This document shows, piece after piece, positions 45,485 through 54,494 of a DNA stretch of 64,000 nucleotides. Every line of letters begins with the position of its first letter. The first letter of the stretch is position 1. The notes beneath the pieces were generated by a model. The model did not search any database, was not told where the DNA came from, and saw only the letters and a list, made by a program, of their open reading frames with translations. A program made the position numbers and the translations under genes. The DNA is from Paraburkholderia sp. BL9I2N2 (lineage in GTDB: Bacteria > Pseudomonadota > Gammaproteobacteria > Burkholderiales > Burkholderiaceae), in assembly GCF_004339745.1 (NCBI RefSeq), contig NZ_SMGP01000005.1, positions 310,001 through 374,000 of the forward strand, given 5' to 3'.

Positions 45485-45856
45485 ATGTTTGATATTGGAA
45501 AAGAGTATTCTCGGGAAGATATTCATCGGGTGACGGGAGGATGCAAACAGGCATTCTTGCCCGTGAAGGGCGGCAAGGTCGTCGCTGCGCGATTGCGTCA
45601 GGATCTCAACCCGTATGCACCGGATGTGATCGTCTGCGATGGCAGCGCCGCTGCACGAGCGGCAGGCCGAACGCTCGCGCGACAGACCGACCCACTGCCT
45701 GTTTTTGTCCGAACAGCGACTGATCGATTCCGTTACATGGGCGAGTACGTCACCGAGGAATCGTTTACTGCTCCGATCGACTACGCCAAGTACGTGCAGA
45801 ACACTGGCTTTACGCTTGGTCAGATTTCGCGCGTGATCAAGATGAAGCGCCGTTGA
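45485..45856 (+). CDS. Small protein with SRA-like features, function unknown
   Basis: A 123-residue soluble basic protein. ATG is preceded by GGGAGA at good spacing. It opens F-D-I-G-K-E-Y-S-R-E-D-I-H-R-V-T-G-G and has P-V-F-V-R-T-A-T-D-R-F-R-Y-M-G-E-Y-V near 78-95. This pattern (F-x-x-G-x-x-Y-x-R-x-D-I-H ... Y-x-G-x-Y) recalls SRA/ScoMcrA-type modified-DNA reader domains that precede HNH nucleases. No nuclease domain is present here. Assignment is by eye and tentative. It is isolated from other restriction-type genes. Confidence 0.6.
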   Translation: MFDIGKEYSREDIHRVTGGCKQAFLPVKGGKVVAARLRQDLNPYAPDVIVCDGSAAARAAGRTLARQTDPLPVFVRTATDRFRYMGEYVTEESFTAPIDYAKYVQNTGFTLGQISRVIKMKRR

Positions 45857-45983
45857 TCTCAACGGAAACTTCGATTCGGAATCGTCTCTTCGTCGGTTGG
45901 GTTGTGGATCATGCCCAACCGGCGATCATCAATCACACGCTTGAATGCGCGCGCCGTCCCAACATCGTACGACGCGACACGTT

Positions 45984-46304
45984 TTACAGATAGCTGCAGA
46001 CGTAGTCGAGTGTTTCGATCACGTCGATATCGAAGCGGCTTTTCCCGGGCACCGAAAACGACTCGCCCGCACCATACGTCTTCCACTCGTCACTGCCTTC
46101 GAGGCGGATGCGGCATCGGCCGGCCTGCACTTCCATGAGTTCCGGCGCATCAGTGCCGAAGTTGAGCGCGCCGGGCAGGATCACGCCAAGCGTTTTGCGC
46201 GTGCCGTCGGCAAAGAGAACGGTGTGCGAGACACACTTGCCGTCGAAGTAGACGTTGGCTCGTTTAACAATGGAAACCTGATCGAATTGCGTTGCGGCCG
46301 TCAT
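45984..46304 (-). CDS. ppnP: Pyrimidine/purine nucleoside phosphorylase
   Basis: A 106-residue single-domain cupin of the former DUF1255 family. It catalyses phosphorolysis of several nucleosides to base and ribose-1-phosphate. Family motifs are N-V-Y-F-D-G-K-C-V-S-H-T, L-G-V-I-L-P-G and the C-terminal S-R-F-D-I-D-V-I-E-T-L-D-Y-V-C-S-Y. ATG at 46304 has AGAGGAAG upstream, and the length is standard. The longer frame adds non-conserved residues. Confidence 0.92.
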   Translation of the reverse strand: MTAATQFDQVSIVKRANVYFDGKCVSHTVLFADGTRKTLGVILPGALNFGTDAPELMEVQAGRCRIRLEGSDEWKTYGAGESFSVPGKSRFDIDVIETLDYVCSYL

Positions 46305-46451
46305 GCCAATCTTCCTCTGGGTTGTCGTGGGTGGATGCGTTTGCGCGGACTTCAGGTCGGACGCAAGCCCGCCATGATACAGGCGGCGCGCGCGCCAGTC
46401 GTCGATTGCGCCGCAAGAGGTGGAGAGCAGCCGGCGGCCGTCAACCACCGT

Positions 46452-47021
46452 CTAGCCGATGATCTTCAGATGCTCAGCCAGGATAGTGCTGCCAATACCA
46501 ATCAGCACGACGCCACCCGCCAACTCTGCACGCCTGCCGGCCACATGCCCGATGACACGGCCAAGCATCACACCTATCGTGACCATTGTCATGGTGGCGA
46601 GCCCGATCGCGGCGGCAGTGGAATAGATGTTGACGTCCACGAAGGCGAGGCCCGCACCGACCGCCATGGCATCGATACTCGTCGCAAAGCCGGTCAGCGC
46701 CAGCAACCAGAACGAATGAGTCGACGGTTTCGCCGCCTCGATTTCCTTGGCGGCAAAGCTATTGAAAACCATGCGGGCGCCGAGGACCAACAACAGCGAA
46801 AACGCAATCCAGTGATCCCATGCGGAAACGTATTGCGCTGCAGCTTTGCCGAGGAACCATCCGATCAGGGGTGTCAGCGCTTCGATGACGCCGAAGATGA
46901 GTCCCGTCCTGACAGCCTCACGCCAGTGAGGACGTTTGAGCGTGGCGCCTTTGCCGATTGCGGCCGCAAAGGCGTCGGTGGACATGGCGAAAGCAAGGAA
47001 CAGCGTTGCGACAGGATTCAT
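46452..47021 (-). CDS. mntP: Manganese efflux pump MntP
   Basis: A 189-residue inner-membrane protein with six segments in two inverted three-helix repeats. The repeats carry the paired acidic motifs A-M-S-T-D-A-F-A-A-A and G-F-A-T-S-I-D-A-M-A-V-G of MntP. It exports Mn(II). ATG at 47021 is supported by GAGGAGGGC-like sequence just upstream and family length. It is preceded by a yybP-ykoY riboswitch, which supports manganese-induced expression. Confidence 0.93.
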   Translation of the reverse strand: MNPVATLFLAFAMSTDAFAAAIGKGATLKRPHWREAVRTGLIFGVIEALTPLIGWFLGKAAAQYVSAWDHWIAFSLLLVLGARMVFNSFAAKEIEAAKPSTHSFWLLALTGFATSIDAMAVGAGLAFVDVNIYSTAAAIGLATMTMVTIGVMLGRVIGHVAGRRAELAGGVVLIGIGSTILAEHLKIIG

Positions 47022-47085
47022 GAGAGGAGGGCTCGAGGTCGGGCGGGAAACCGCGACACACCTCCGCGCCCGACCGGTCGCGTGG

Positions 47086-47198
47086 TGTGTCGATGGTCTT
47101 GCCAACCAAAGGGCTACCTGCACCACGGTCTGCGCGACCGAGAATGTTGACGCAGGCGCTTCTGGGTAGAAGCCGGCTACTCCCCAAAGACAGGTGCG
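47086..47198 (-). promoter_or_regulatory. yybP-ykoY manganese riboswitch
   Basis: On the minus strand the leader of mntP contains TTTGGGGAGTAGCCGG near 47175-47190, GTCAACATTCTCGG near 47135-47148 and GCCCTTTGGTTGG followed by CAAGACC at 47095-47114. These are the two conserved internal-loop strands and junction sequences of the yybP-ykoY Mn(II)-sensing RNA. About 65 bp separate it from the mntP start, enough for an expression platform overlapping the ribosome-binding site. Exact ends are estimates. Confidence 0.85.
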
Positions 47199-47226
47199 AG
47201 CATATCACACCGAAAGCTTTATGTAA
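47199..47226 (-). promoter_or_regulatory. Promoter candidate for riboswitch-mntP
   Basis: On the minus strand TTACAT (47226-47221) is separated by 16 bp from TATGCT (47204-47199). Transcription would start a few bases before the riboswitch. The remaining 47227-47592 region, up to kup, holds a CCTCG-A7-CGAGG hairpin at 47492-47508 and no gene I can support. Confidence 0.45.
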
Positions 47227-47592
47227 TACGGATCGCACCTCGCGTATGTGGAGACGAAATAAATCTGTCGCCACTTCATGTATCAGTAGCGTCGCAATCG
47301 GCCAATGGTATATGTTGAATTAGTGGCACACCGTCCTTCAGGAAAAGAGGCAGGTCACGTTCGCGGAAGGCAGGTACGCAAAACATCAGAACAATACGAA
47401 TGCGCGTCCGGCGATAGGGCAACGGGACGCCCGTTCCTCGTACGGAAGTTGCTTCGGCGGCGCTGACTGTTGCGTGGGGACGCAGGCGACTCCTCGAAAA
47501 AAACGAGGCCTGACAAGAGCATGAATCGGTTCCGCACGTGCATCGGCCAATGCCAATTGTTGCACCGCGAGAACGCGAAACTGGAGCGAGAC

Positions 47593-49518
47593 ATGAGCCA
47601 GTCAGTATCCGCCGCGCCCGATGCGGGCCATTCCGGCGGGCGCGGGCATCGGCGGCCGGCAATGCCCGCACTCGCGCTTGCAGCATTGGGTGTGGTGTAT
47701 GGCGATATCGGCACCAGTCCACTCTATACACTGCAGACGGTGTTCGATCCAGTCAACGGACTGTCGCTCAACGCGCTGAATGTGGTCGGCATTGTCTCGC
47801 TGATCGTCTGGTCGCTGATCATCGTCGTCTCGCTCAAATACGTCACGTTGATTCTGCGCGCGAACAATCACGGCGAAGGTGGGATCATGGCGCTGCTGGC
47901 GCTGGCCGCGTCGTCGGTTGCCACGCGGCCGCGCTTGCGCCATATGTTGCTGGGTGTCGGCATCATGGGTGCAGCACTCTTTTACGGCGACAGTGTGATC
48001 ACGCCGGCGATCTCGGTGTTGAGCGCGGTCGAAGGTCTTCAGGTCGCCGCGCCGTTTCTCAAGACCTGTGTGATTCCCGTGACGCTGGTTGCGCTGGTCA
48101 CATTGTTCCTGATGCAGAAGCGCGGCACAGCCGGTATCGGCATCGTGTTCGGACCGGTGATGGTGCTCTGGTTCATCGTGCTTGCCGTGGTGGGCGTCAT
48201 CAACTTGATGCGCGCGCCCGCGATTCTCGTCGCGCTCAATCCGCTCACGGGGCTGGCGTTCTGCCTGCATCATCGGTGGCTGGCGTTCGTTGCTTTGGGT
48301 GCGGTCGTTCTGTCCTTGACCGGCGCGGAAGCGCTCTATGCGGACATGGGACATTTCGGCGCGAGGCCGATCCGGCTGACGTGGTTCGGCCTCGTGTTTC
48401 CCGCGCTTGCGTTGAACTATCTGGGGCAGGGCGCGTTGCTGCTTGCCGATCCGGGCGCGCTGCAAAATCCGTTCTACAAACTGTTTCCGCAATGGGCGCT
48501 GTATCCGATGATCGTGCTGTCGACGGTCGCGACCGTGATCGCGTCGCAAGCCGTTATCTCCGGCACGTATTCGATGACGAAGCAGGCGATGCAACTCGGC
48601 TTTCTGCCGCGCATGAATGTCGTCTACACGTCGGAAAGGGAAATGGGGCAAATCTACGTGCCAGGCATCAACTGGACGTTATTGGCCGCCGTCGTGGCGG
48701 CTGTGCTCGGCTTCGGTTCATCCACGGCGCTCGGCTCCGCGTACGGTATCGCTGTCACCGGTACGATGCTGATTACGACGATCCTGACGTTCTTCGTCAT
48801 TCGCTACGCGTGGCATTACAACTGGCTGCTATGCGTGTTTGCGACCGGTTTCTTCTTCGTGATCGACGCGGCGTTCTTCTCCGCGAATCTGCTGAAGCTC
48901 ATGCAGGGCGGTTGGTTCCCGCTCCTCGTCGGGCTGATCATCTACACGATCATGGCGACCTGGGGACGAGGCTGGGAGATGATGCGCGCCGAAGCGCGCG
49001 TGAGGGCCGGGACGATGCCGCTCAAACCCTATCTGGCCACGTTGCTGAAGGACTCGCCGATGCGATGCGGTGGCACGGCAATCTTTCTATCGCCCGATCC
49101 TGATGGCGTGCCGCATTCGTTGATCAACAATTTGATGCATAACCGCGTGCTGCACAAACGTGTCGTTTTCGTGACCGTGAACAATGAGGAGATACCGTGG
49201 GTGTCTACGAGTGAGCGCGTGAGTGTGCACCCGCTAGATTCGGACTGCTACCAGGTCACGATCACGTATGGTTTCATGGACGAGGTCGACTTGCCGCGCG
49301 CGCTTGAAATTTGTAAGTCGCAAGGTTTGACATTCGAGCCGGCGGAGACTTCCTACTTCCTTAGCCGTGCGACCTTGGTGCCCACTCGTGATAGCGGCAT
49401 GGCGATGTGGCGAGAGCGTTTGTTCTCAGTCATGTTGCATAACGTGGGTAACGTTGCGGCTTATCTGAAGCTGCCGGCAAATCGAGTGATTGAGTTGGGG
49501 GCACGCGTGGAGATTTGA
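47593..49518 (+). CDS. kup: Low-affinity potassium transporter Kup
   Basis: A 641-residue K+/H+ symporter of the KUP/HAK/KT family with about 12 membrane segments (to about residue 460) and a cytosolic C-terminal domain. G-V-V-Y-G-D-I-G-T-S-P-L-Y-T is the family signature in TM1; F-Y-G-D-S-V-I-T-P-A-I-S-V-L-S-A-V-E-G marks TM3-4. ATG at 47593 has GGAGCGAG upstream; the longer frame from 47470 is unsupported. A short hairpin with an A7 loop sits in the leader. It mediates potassium uptake independent of Kdp/Trk. Confidence 0.93.
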   Translation: MSQSVSAAPDAGHSGGRGHRRPAMPALALAALGVVYGDIGTSPLYTLQTVFDPVNGLSLNALNVVGIVSLIVWSLIIVVSLKYVTLILRANNHGEGGIMALLALAASSVATRPRLRHMLLGVGIMGAALFYGDSVITPAISVLSAVEGLQVAAPFLKTCVIPVTLVALVTLFLMQKRGTAGIGIVFGPVMVLWFIVLAVVGVINLMRAPAILVALNPLTGLAFCLHHRWLAFVALGAVVLSLTGAEALYADMGHFGARPIRLTWFGLVFPALALNYLGQGALLLADPGALQNPFYKLFPQWALYPMIVLSTVATVIASQAVISGTYSMTKQAMQLGFLPRMNVVYTSEREMGQIYVPGINWTLLAAVVAAVLGFGSSTALGSAYGIAVTGTMLITTILTFFVIRYAWHYNWLLCVFATGFFFVIDAAFFSANLLKLMQGGWFPLLVGLIIYTIMATWGRGWEMMRAEARVRAGTMPLKPYLATLLKDSPMRCGGTAIFLSPDPDGVPHSLINNLMHNRVLHKRVVFVTVNNEEIPWVSTSERVSVHPLDSDCYQVTITYGFMDEVDLPRALEICKSQGLTFEPAETSYFLSRATLVPTRDSGMAMWRERLFSVMLHNVGNVAAYLKLPANRVIELGARVEI

Positions 49519-49729
49519 AGATTGCATAAGAACGCGAGCAAAAGGCATCGTCCGCAGGCGCGAGAGAATCAAACATTCACTTTGCTTTTAATTCGGAATA
49601 CACTGAATTTGCTATTCCTCTTTTCTTTACCCGCTAGTCTTCAGTAACAGATGTTTTTGTCGTGCTCCGCGAGCCGAAGCAAACCGAGTCGGCTCGTGCC
49701 TAAACACCAATTGAACGGGACGACTCATC

Positions 49730-51190
49730 ATGGCTGATACGAGCTACATGGCACGAAAATCCGTCGCCGATATTGTAGGAAGCGCCGACGCGGAAGAAGG
49801 CCACGCACTATCGAAAACACTCGGCGCAACCAGCATCACGGCGATGGGCATTGGCGCGATCATCGGCGCCGGCATCTTCGTTCTGACCGGCACCGCCGCG
49901 GCGCAATTCGCCGGCCCGAGCATCATCCTGTCATTCGTACTCGGTGGCATTGCGTGCGCGTTCGTCGGCCTCTGCTATTCGGAGCTGGCAGCGATGTTGC
50001 CCGTATGCGGCAGCAGTTACACCTACACGTACGCCACGCTGGGTGAAATTTTCGCGTGGATCATCGGCTGGGACTTGATCCTCGAATATGCGATGGGCGC
50101 CGCCACTGTCGCGGTCGGGTGGTCCGGTTATATCGTGAGCTTGCTGCATAACGTGGGGATCAATATCCCGCCCGATCTAGCCACCGCACCCGGCACCATC
50201 ATCAAGCTACCCGATGGCACCACCGCGACAGGCATCATCAATTTGCCCGCGATCGTGATCATCGCCATTCTCACCACCATGCTCGTGCTCGGTACGAAGG
50301 AATCAGCACGGCTCAACAACGTCATGGTGGCGGTCAAGCTGACCGTGGTGGTGGCCTTTATCGCGCTCGGCATGTTTTTCATCAAGCCGGCGAACTGGCA
50401 TCCGTTTATTCCCGCGAATACTGGCGAGTTCGGCAACTTCGGCATGAGCGGGATTCTGCGTGGCTCGGCCGTGGTGTTCTTCGCGTTCATCGGATTCGAT
50501 GCGGTCTCCACTGCCGCACAGGAAGCGAAAAAACCGCAACGGGACATGCCGATCGGCATTCTGGGGTCGCTGATCATCTGCACCATTTTGTACATCCTCG
50601 TCGCGGGTGTTCTCACTGGACTCGTACCGTACGCTGAACTGAATGTTCCTGATCCGATCGCGAAGGGCGTGGATGCGATTGGCCTGAACTGGTTCTCGAT
50701 TCTGATCAAGATCGGTGCGCTGACAGGACTGACCACCGTGATCCTCGTGCTGCTGTACGGGCAGAGCCGCATCTTCTTCACGATGTCGACGGACGGCTTG
50801 CTACCGCCTCTTTTTGCACGAGTTCATCCGCGTCTTCAGACGCCTCATTTGAGTCAGATTCTGATTGGCACGGTCGTCGCAATCGTGGCGGCGCTCACTC
50901 CGATCAGCGTGTTGGGGGAGATGGTTAGCATCGGCACTTTGTTCGCGTTCATTCTTGTGTGCGGCGCCGTGATCTATTTGCGGCGCAGTGACTCTGATGC
51001 CACACGCCCGTTCCGGGTTCCTGGTGTACCGATCGTGCCGGTTCTGGGGATCCTGTTTTGTCTGTTGCTGATGGCCGGGCTGCCGCTCGTCACGTGGGTG
51101 CGGCTTGTCGTGTGGCTTGTGATCGGGATGACCATTTATATTTCTTATGGTCGCAATCATTCAAAGTTGCGCTTTCCTGAGCGGCACTGA
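49730..51190 (+). CDS. APC-family cationic amino acid permease
   Basis: A 486-residue permease with 12 predicted segments of the amino acid-polyamine-organocation family. The substrate-backbone motif in TM1 is G-A-I-I-G-A-G-I-F-V-L-T-G, and TM6 has F-F-A-F-I-G-F-D-A-V-S-T-A-A-Q-E-A. This subfamily (YfnA/CAT-like) transports cationic or neutral amino acids. ATG at 49730. It is probably monocistronic, with a hairpin 9 bp after its stop. Confidence 0.88.
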   Translation: MADTSYMARKSVADIVGSADAEEGHALSKTLGATSITAMGIGAIIGAGIFVLTGTAAAQFAGPSIILSFVLGGIACAFVGLCYSELAAMLPVCGSSYTYTYATLGEIFAWIIGWDLILEYAMGAATVAVGWSGYIVSLLHNVGINIPPDLATAPGTIIKLPDGTTATGIINLPAIVIIAILTTMLVLGTKESARLNNVMVAVKLTVVVAFIALGMFFIKPANWHPFIPANTGEFGNFGMSGILRGSAVVFFAFIGFDAVSTAAQEAKKPQRDMPIGILGSLIICTILYILVAGVLTGLVPYAELNVPDPIAKGVDAIGLNWFSILIKIGALTGLTTVILVLLYGQSRIFFTMSTDGLLPPLFARVHPRLQTPHLSQILIGTVVAIVAALTPISVLGEMVSIGTLFAFILVCGAVIYLRRSDSDATRPFRVPGVPIVPVLGILFCLLLMAGLPLVTWVRLVVWLVIGMTIYISYGRNHSKLRFPERH

Positions 51191-51198
51191 GAGGGCGG

Positions 51199-51217
51199 TG
51201 GCGCCGGGGCGGCGCTA
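51199..51217 (+). terminator. Hairpin after the amino acid permease
   Basis: A 7-bp stem with one G-T pair (TGGCGCC / GGCGCTA) and a GGGGC loop begins 9 bp beyond the stop, followed by CTGCAAATATTTCTC. Confidence 0.4.
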
Positions 51218-51353
51218 CTGCAAATATTTCTCACATATCGATGAAAAATGCTCGTTTGGTGGCTGAGGTCTGCCTTCGTAGACTGGGAGTGTGAGTGGTA
51301 GCCGCGACGATGCAGTACGACGTGGCTACTCCTGGTTTATGAGGAGGTTTGTC

Positions 51354-51503
51354 GTGGATATGACCTTGTTCGAGATTCCGGCCGTGGTGGTTGTTTTGTG
51401 TATCGTTGGTGTCGTGGTGGTTAGGGCGTTTGCCTCGTCGCGCGTGGATGGCATCGACGTTTTTATGCGGCGGCATATGCCCGATGAGCGGGAGGGGAAT
51501 TAG
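51354..51503 (+). CDS. Possible 49-residue membrane protein
   Basis: GTG at 51354 has GGAGG 6 bp upstream. An in-frame ATG follows at 51360. The product has one strongly hydrophobic helix (I-P-A-V-V-V-V-L-C-I-V-G-V-V-V-V) and a charged C-terminal tail with R-R-H-M-P-D-E-R. Single-span miniproteins are common but hard to prove. Expression is unproven, and no family is recognised. Confidence 0.4.
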   Translation: MDMTLFEIPAVVVVLCIVGVVVVRAFASSRVDGIDVFMRRHMPDEREGN

Positions 51504-51929
51504 AAGGAGTTTTTTTCCGCATCAAAGCTTGCCGCGTTCTGCCGGCACTTGATAAGTTGCTCGCGGTTGATTCGGGCGATCGTCCCCTTGTCAGTATCTG
51601 ATATGCTGCGGCCTCGCTTGCCGTCGCGCTGAGTGCCGCGCAGCAATTTCCATCCGCCGTCCGACTCGGGGTTGGATCGTCTGATCGCGCGGCGCATCTT
51701 ATCTCGCTGTCGCGTGACATCGAAATCTAAGCTCACGACCCGTCTCCCCAGCGTCTGCCCAATACCTTTCAAACGTGACATCGACATTCGCCATGAGTTA
51801 TGATAGGCGTTTGCCGTCGTCACCTTCTCGAATCTGATTCGGGCACACTTCACGCGGTAACAACTTAATCGAAGTCATCGCACCGCTCGCGTGTGATGGC
51901 GTAAATCACATTGCGGAGGTACGCGCGCT
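51504..51929. other. Intergenic region at the left border of the glycan cassette
   Basis: No confident gene. A 117-codon minus-strand frame (51853-51500) is basic with mixed codon use and no recognisable motif; I could neither confirm nor exclude it. Composition drops in GC here. No JUMPstart/ops element was found upstream of the first glycan gene. Confidence 0.4.
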
Positions 51930-53051
51930 ATGGCCGGCAAGGTCCCTCTGTTTTCCATTGAAGCCTCGAATCGCGGCATCGACCTGGCTGGTGCGTTCAA
52001 CCGCGTGGCGAACAGTCACTGGTTCATCCTCGGCAATGAAGTGACAAACTTCGAGCGGGAGTTCGCCGCGTATATCGGCGTCGATACCTGCGTTGCACTT
52101 GCTAATGGAACCGACTCGCTGGAACTCGCGTTGCGAGCTCTAGATGTAACGTCCAACGATTCCGTGGCGCTCGTGGCAAACGCGGGCTATTACGGCAGCA
52201 CGGCGGTCAATGCGATTGGAGCGCGCGCCCTTTACGTCGACGTCGATGCTTCGTCGCTGAACATGTCGCCGGCCGCCCTTCGTGACCTGCTTTCGCGCGA
52301 GAAGCCCAAGGCGATTCTCGTTACGCATCTGTACGGACAACTCGCAGCTATCGAAGAACTCGTAGCGATTGCCGCACAAGCCGGCGTTCCTGTCATCGAA
52401 GATTGTGCGCAAGCTCATGGCGCAATGCGCGCGGGGCGTATTGCGGGAAGCTTTGGCGCAATTGGCTGTTTCAGCTTTTATCCGACCAAGAACCTGGGCG
52501 CACTAGGTGACGGCGGTGCAGCCGTATGTTCGGACCCGGTGATCGCACAGAAGCTGAAGATGCTGCGTCAGTACGGCTGGAACGCCAAATACAGTGTAGA
52601 GCTGGCGGGCGGCCGAAATAGCCGTATGGACGAAGTGCAGGCGGCGATCCTGCGCGAGAAGTTGCCGCACCTGAATGACTGGAATTCGCAACGTAGAGCC
52701 GTGGCGCGGCGATACAACGCCGCCTTCAAAGATCTACCGGCCAGGATCGCTTCATCCGTGGATGCGGATTACGTTGCCCATCTCTACGTCATTCGCGTGC
52801 GCGACCGTGATTCGTTTCGCGCGTATCTTGGCGAACAGCAGATCGCAACGGAAGTGCATTATCCGATTCCCGATCATTGGCAGACCGCTTACACAAGCCG
52901 GTCCGCTTCACCCCGTCAACATTTGCCGGTGACGGAACAGAGCGCGGCCGAGATCGTCACGTTGCCGTGCTTCCCGGGAATGACCGAGGCGCAGGTGGAT
53001 CGTGTTATCGAATCCGTTTGTGCTTATTTCGCACGTGAGTCCGCGCAATGA
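51930..53051 (+). CDS. DegT/DnrJ/EryC1 sugar aminotransferase, FdtB-like
   Basis: A 373-residue PLP-dependent aminotransferase. Schiff-base Lys187 lies in S-F-Y-P-T-K-N-L-G-A-L-G-D-G-G, and the cofactor Asp158 in E-D-C-A-Q-A-H-G. L-F-S-I near the start and A-N-G-T-D-S-L are typical of nucleotide-sugar 3-aminotransferases. Together with an FdtA-type isomerase gene in the same cluster, it likely aminates dTDP-3-keto-6-deoxyhexose to a dTDP-3-amino-3,6-dideoxy sugar. GGAGG lies 10 bp before the ATG. First gene of the cassette; stop overlaps the next ATG (ATGA). Confidence 0.88.
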   Translation: MAGKVPLFSIEASNRGIDLAGAFNRVANSHWFILGNEVTNFEREFAAYIGVDTCVALANGTDSLELALRALDVTSNDSVALVANAGYYGSTAVNAIGARALYVDVDASSLNMSPAALRDLLSREKPKAILVTHLYGQLAAIEELVAIAAQAGVPVIEDCAQAHGAMRAGRIAGSFGAIGCFSFYPTKNLGALGDGGAAVCSDPVIAQKLKMLRQYGWNAKYSVELAGGRNSRMDEVQAAILREKLPHLNDWNSQRRAVARRYNAAFKDLPARIASSVDADYVAHLYVIRVRDRDSFRAYLGEQQIATEVHYPIPDHWQTAYTSRSASPRQHLPVTEQSAAEIVTLPCFPGMTEAQVDRVIESVCAYFARESAQ

Positions 53052-53800
53052 ATCAACCAAAGAACCGCACATCGCAGATCGGCTTCGACGATTTCCGGCG
53101 GCTCGCGAGCGACGACTCGTTGTCGAAATACGAGCGGATCGGATTTCCGGACGACTATCGTCAAGGTTTCGAGAGTCACATTTTCGCGGACATCGTCGGC
53201 AAACTGGACAACCTGCAACTTCCGAAACAGAACGTGCTCGACATCGGCCCTGGATGCAGCGATCTTCCGGGCATGCTGATAGGTCTTTGCGAGAAGAACG
53301 GCCATTTGCTCACTTTGGTGGATAGCGAGGAAATGTTGCAGCAACTGGACGATCGGCCATTCATCACGAAGGTTGCAGCGCGCTACCCCGATTGCCCTGG
53401 CGTCATCGACGGACTCAGAGAGACGGCAAATGTCATTCTCTGCTATAGCGTTCTGCAATACATCGTGCTGGAGGCGCCGTTCTTTCGTTTCCTCGACGAT
53501 TCGCTGTCCTTGCTGGCGCCGGGAGGTCAGATGTTGATTGGCGACATACCGAATGTATCCAAGCGCAAACGTTTCTTCTCCAGCGAAACGGGTGTCCGTT
53601 TCCACAAGGAGTTCATGCGCACCACCGACGATCCGGTCGTGAGCTTCAATCAGATCGAGCATGACCAGATCGATGACTCCGTCGTCTTCTCGATTCTCGA
53701 GCGGGCGCGATCCGCTGGGTTCGATGCCTACGTGCTGCCGCAAGGGCGAGCGTTGCCCATGGCGAATCGCCGCGAAGACATTCTGATCCAACGACCGTAA
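53048..53800 (+). CDS. Class I SAM-dependent methyltransferase
   Basis: A 250-residue Rossmann-fold methyltransferase. Motif I is V-L-D-I-G-P-G-C-S-D-L-P (about 62-73), with an acidic residue after beta-2 (L-V-D-S-E) and motif IV-like N-V-I-L-C-Y-S-V-L-Q-Y. The N-terminal 45 residues (Y-E-R-I-G-F-P-D-D-Y-R) may define the acceptor. It is embedded in the glycan cassette with ATGA coupling to the aminotransferase, so N- or O-methylation of the amino sugar is plausible; the acceptor is not proven. Confidence 0.8.
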   Translation: MNQPKNRTSQIGFDDFRRLASDDSLSKYERIGFPDDYRQGFESHIFADIVGKLDNLQLPKQNVLDIGPGCSDLPGMLIGLCEKNGHLLTLVDSEEMLQQLDDRPFITKVAARYPDCPGVIDGLRETANVILCYSVLQYIVLEAPFFRFLDDSLSLLAPGGQMLIGDIPNVSKRKRFFSSETGVRFHKEFMRTTDDPVVSFNQIEHDQIDDSVVFSILERARSAGFDAYVLPQGRALPMANRREDILIQRP

Positions 53801-53811
53801 AAGCGACGCAA

Positions 53812-54492
53812 ATGGAAAAGACCCGAGACCTGGTTATCGTTGGCGACAGTGCATTCGCCGAAGTTGCGTATGAGTACTTCACGCACGACTCAGCGTACAA
53901 CGTGGTCGCTTTCGCCGTCGAATCGGAATTCATGACGCGCGACCGCCTGTTCGATTTGCCGGTGGTGCCGCTGGAGCGGCTCGAAGAGCTTTATCCGCCC
54001 GAGCGGGTCGACTTCTACGCGGCAATTGTCTATTCGCAACTGAACCGGCTGCGTGCGCGCCTTTATGAAACGTGCAAGGCGAAAGGCTACAAGCCCGCAA
54101 GCTATATCAGTTCGAAAGCGTTCGTGTGGCCAAACGCGTCGATCGGCGAACATTGCTTTATCTTCGAGAACAATACCGTGCAGCCGTTTGTCCGTATTGA
54201 GGACAATGTCGTGCTCTGGAGCGGCAATCACATTGGGCATCATACGAAGGTGGACAGTCACTGCTTCATCTCGTCGCAAGTCGTGATTTCCGGGTTTTGT
54301 ACGATAGGGCGCCATACCTTCATGGGTGTCAACTCGACGGTCAGCAATAACGTCAACATTGGCGAAAGCAATTGGATCGGACCCGGCGTTTCGATCTCGA
54401 GTGACACGGAACCTGACAAGCTCTACGGCGGTGTCAAAAGCGAACCCGCAAGAGTAAGCGCTCGCCGCTTCTTCAAAGTACGCGCGGACTAA
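53812..54492 (+). CDS. NeuD/PglD-type sugar O/N-acyltransferase
   Basis: A 226-residue acyltransferase. The N-terminal Rossmann-like PglD domain (about 1-95, starting D-L-V-I-V-G-D-S-A-F-A-E) is followed by a left-handed beta-helix of hexapeptide repeats (about 105-205, for example A-S-I-G-E-H-C-F-I and C-T-I-G-R-H-T-F-M-G-V). S-G-N-H-I-G-H-H-T contains the likely catalytic His. Such enzymes acetylate the amino group of nucleotide-linked sugars. In this context it would fill the FdtC role, making a 3-acetamido (or other acylamido) sugar. Confidence 0.84.
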   Translation: MEKTRDLVIVGDSAFAEVAYEYFTHDSAYNVVAFAVESEFMTRDRLFDLPVVPLERLEELYPPERVDFYAAIVYSQLNRLRARLYETCKAKGYKPASYISSKAFVWPNASIGEHCFIFENNTVQPFVRIEDNVVLWSGNHIGHHTKVDSHCFISSQVVISGFCTIGRHTFMGVNSTVSNNVNIGESNWIGPGVSISSDTEPDKLYGGVKSEPARVSARRFFKVRAD

Positions 54493-54494
54493 AA

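Noticed and set aside
51500..51853. 117-codon minus-strand frame before the glycan cassette
   Set aside because: Basic, mixed codon use, no good ribosome-binding site and no motif; coding status cannot be supported.
51840..51930. JUMPstart/ops element upstream of the glycan cassette
   Set aside because: Only GCGGTAA is present; the core GGCGGTAG and the rest of the element are missing.
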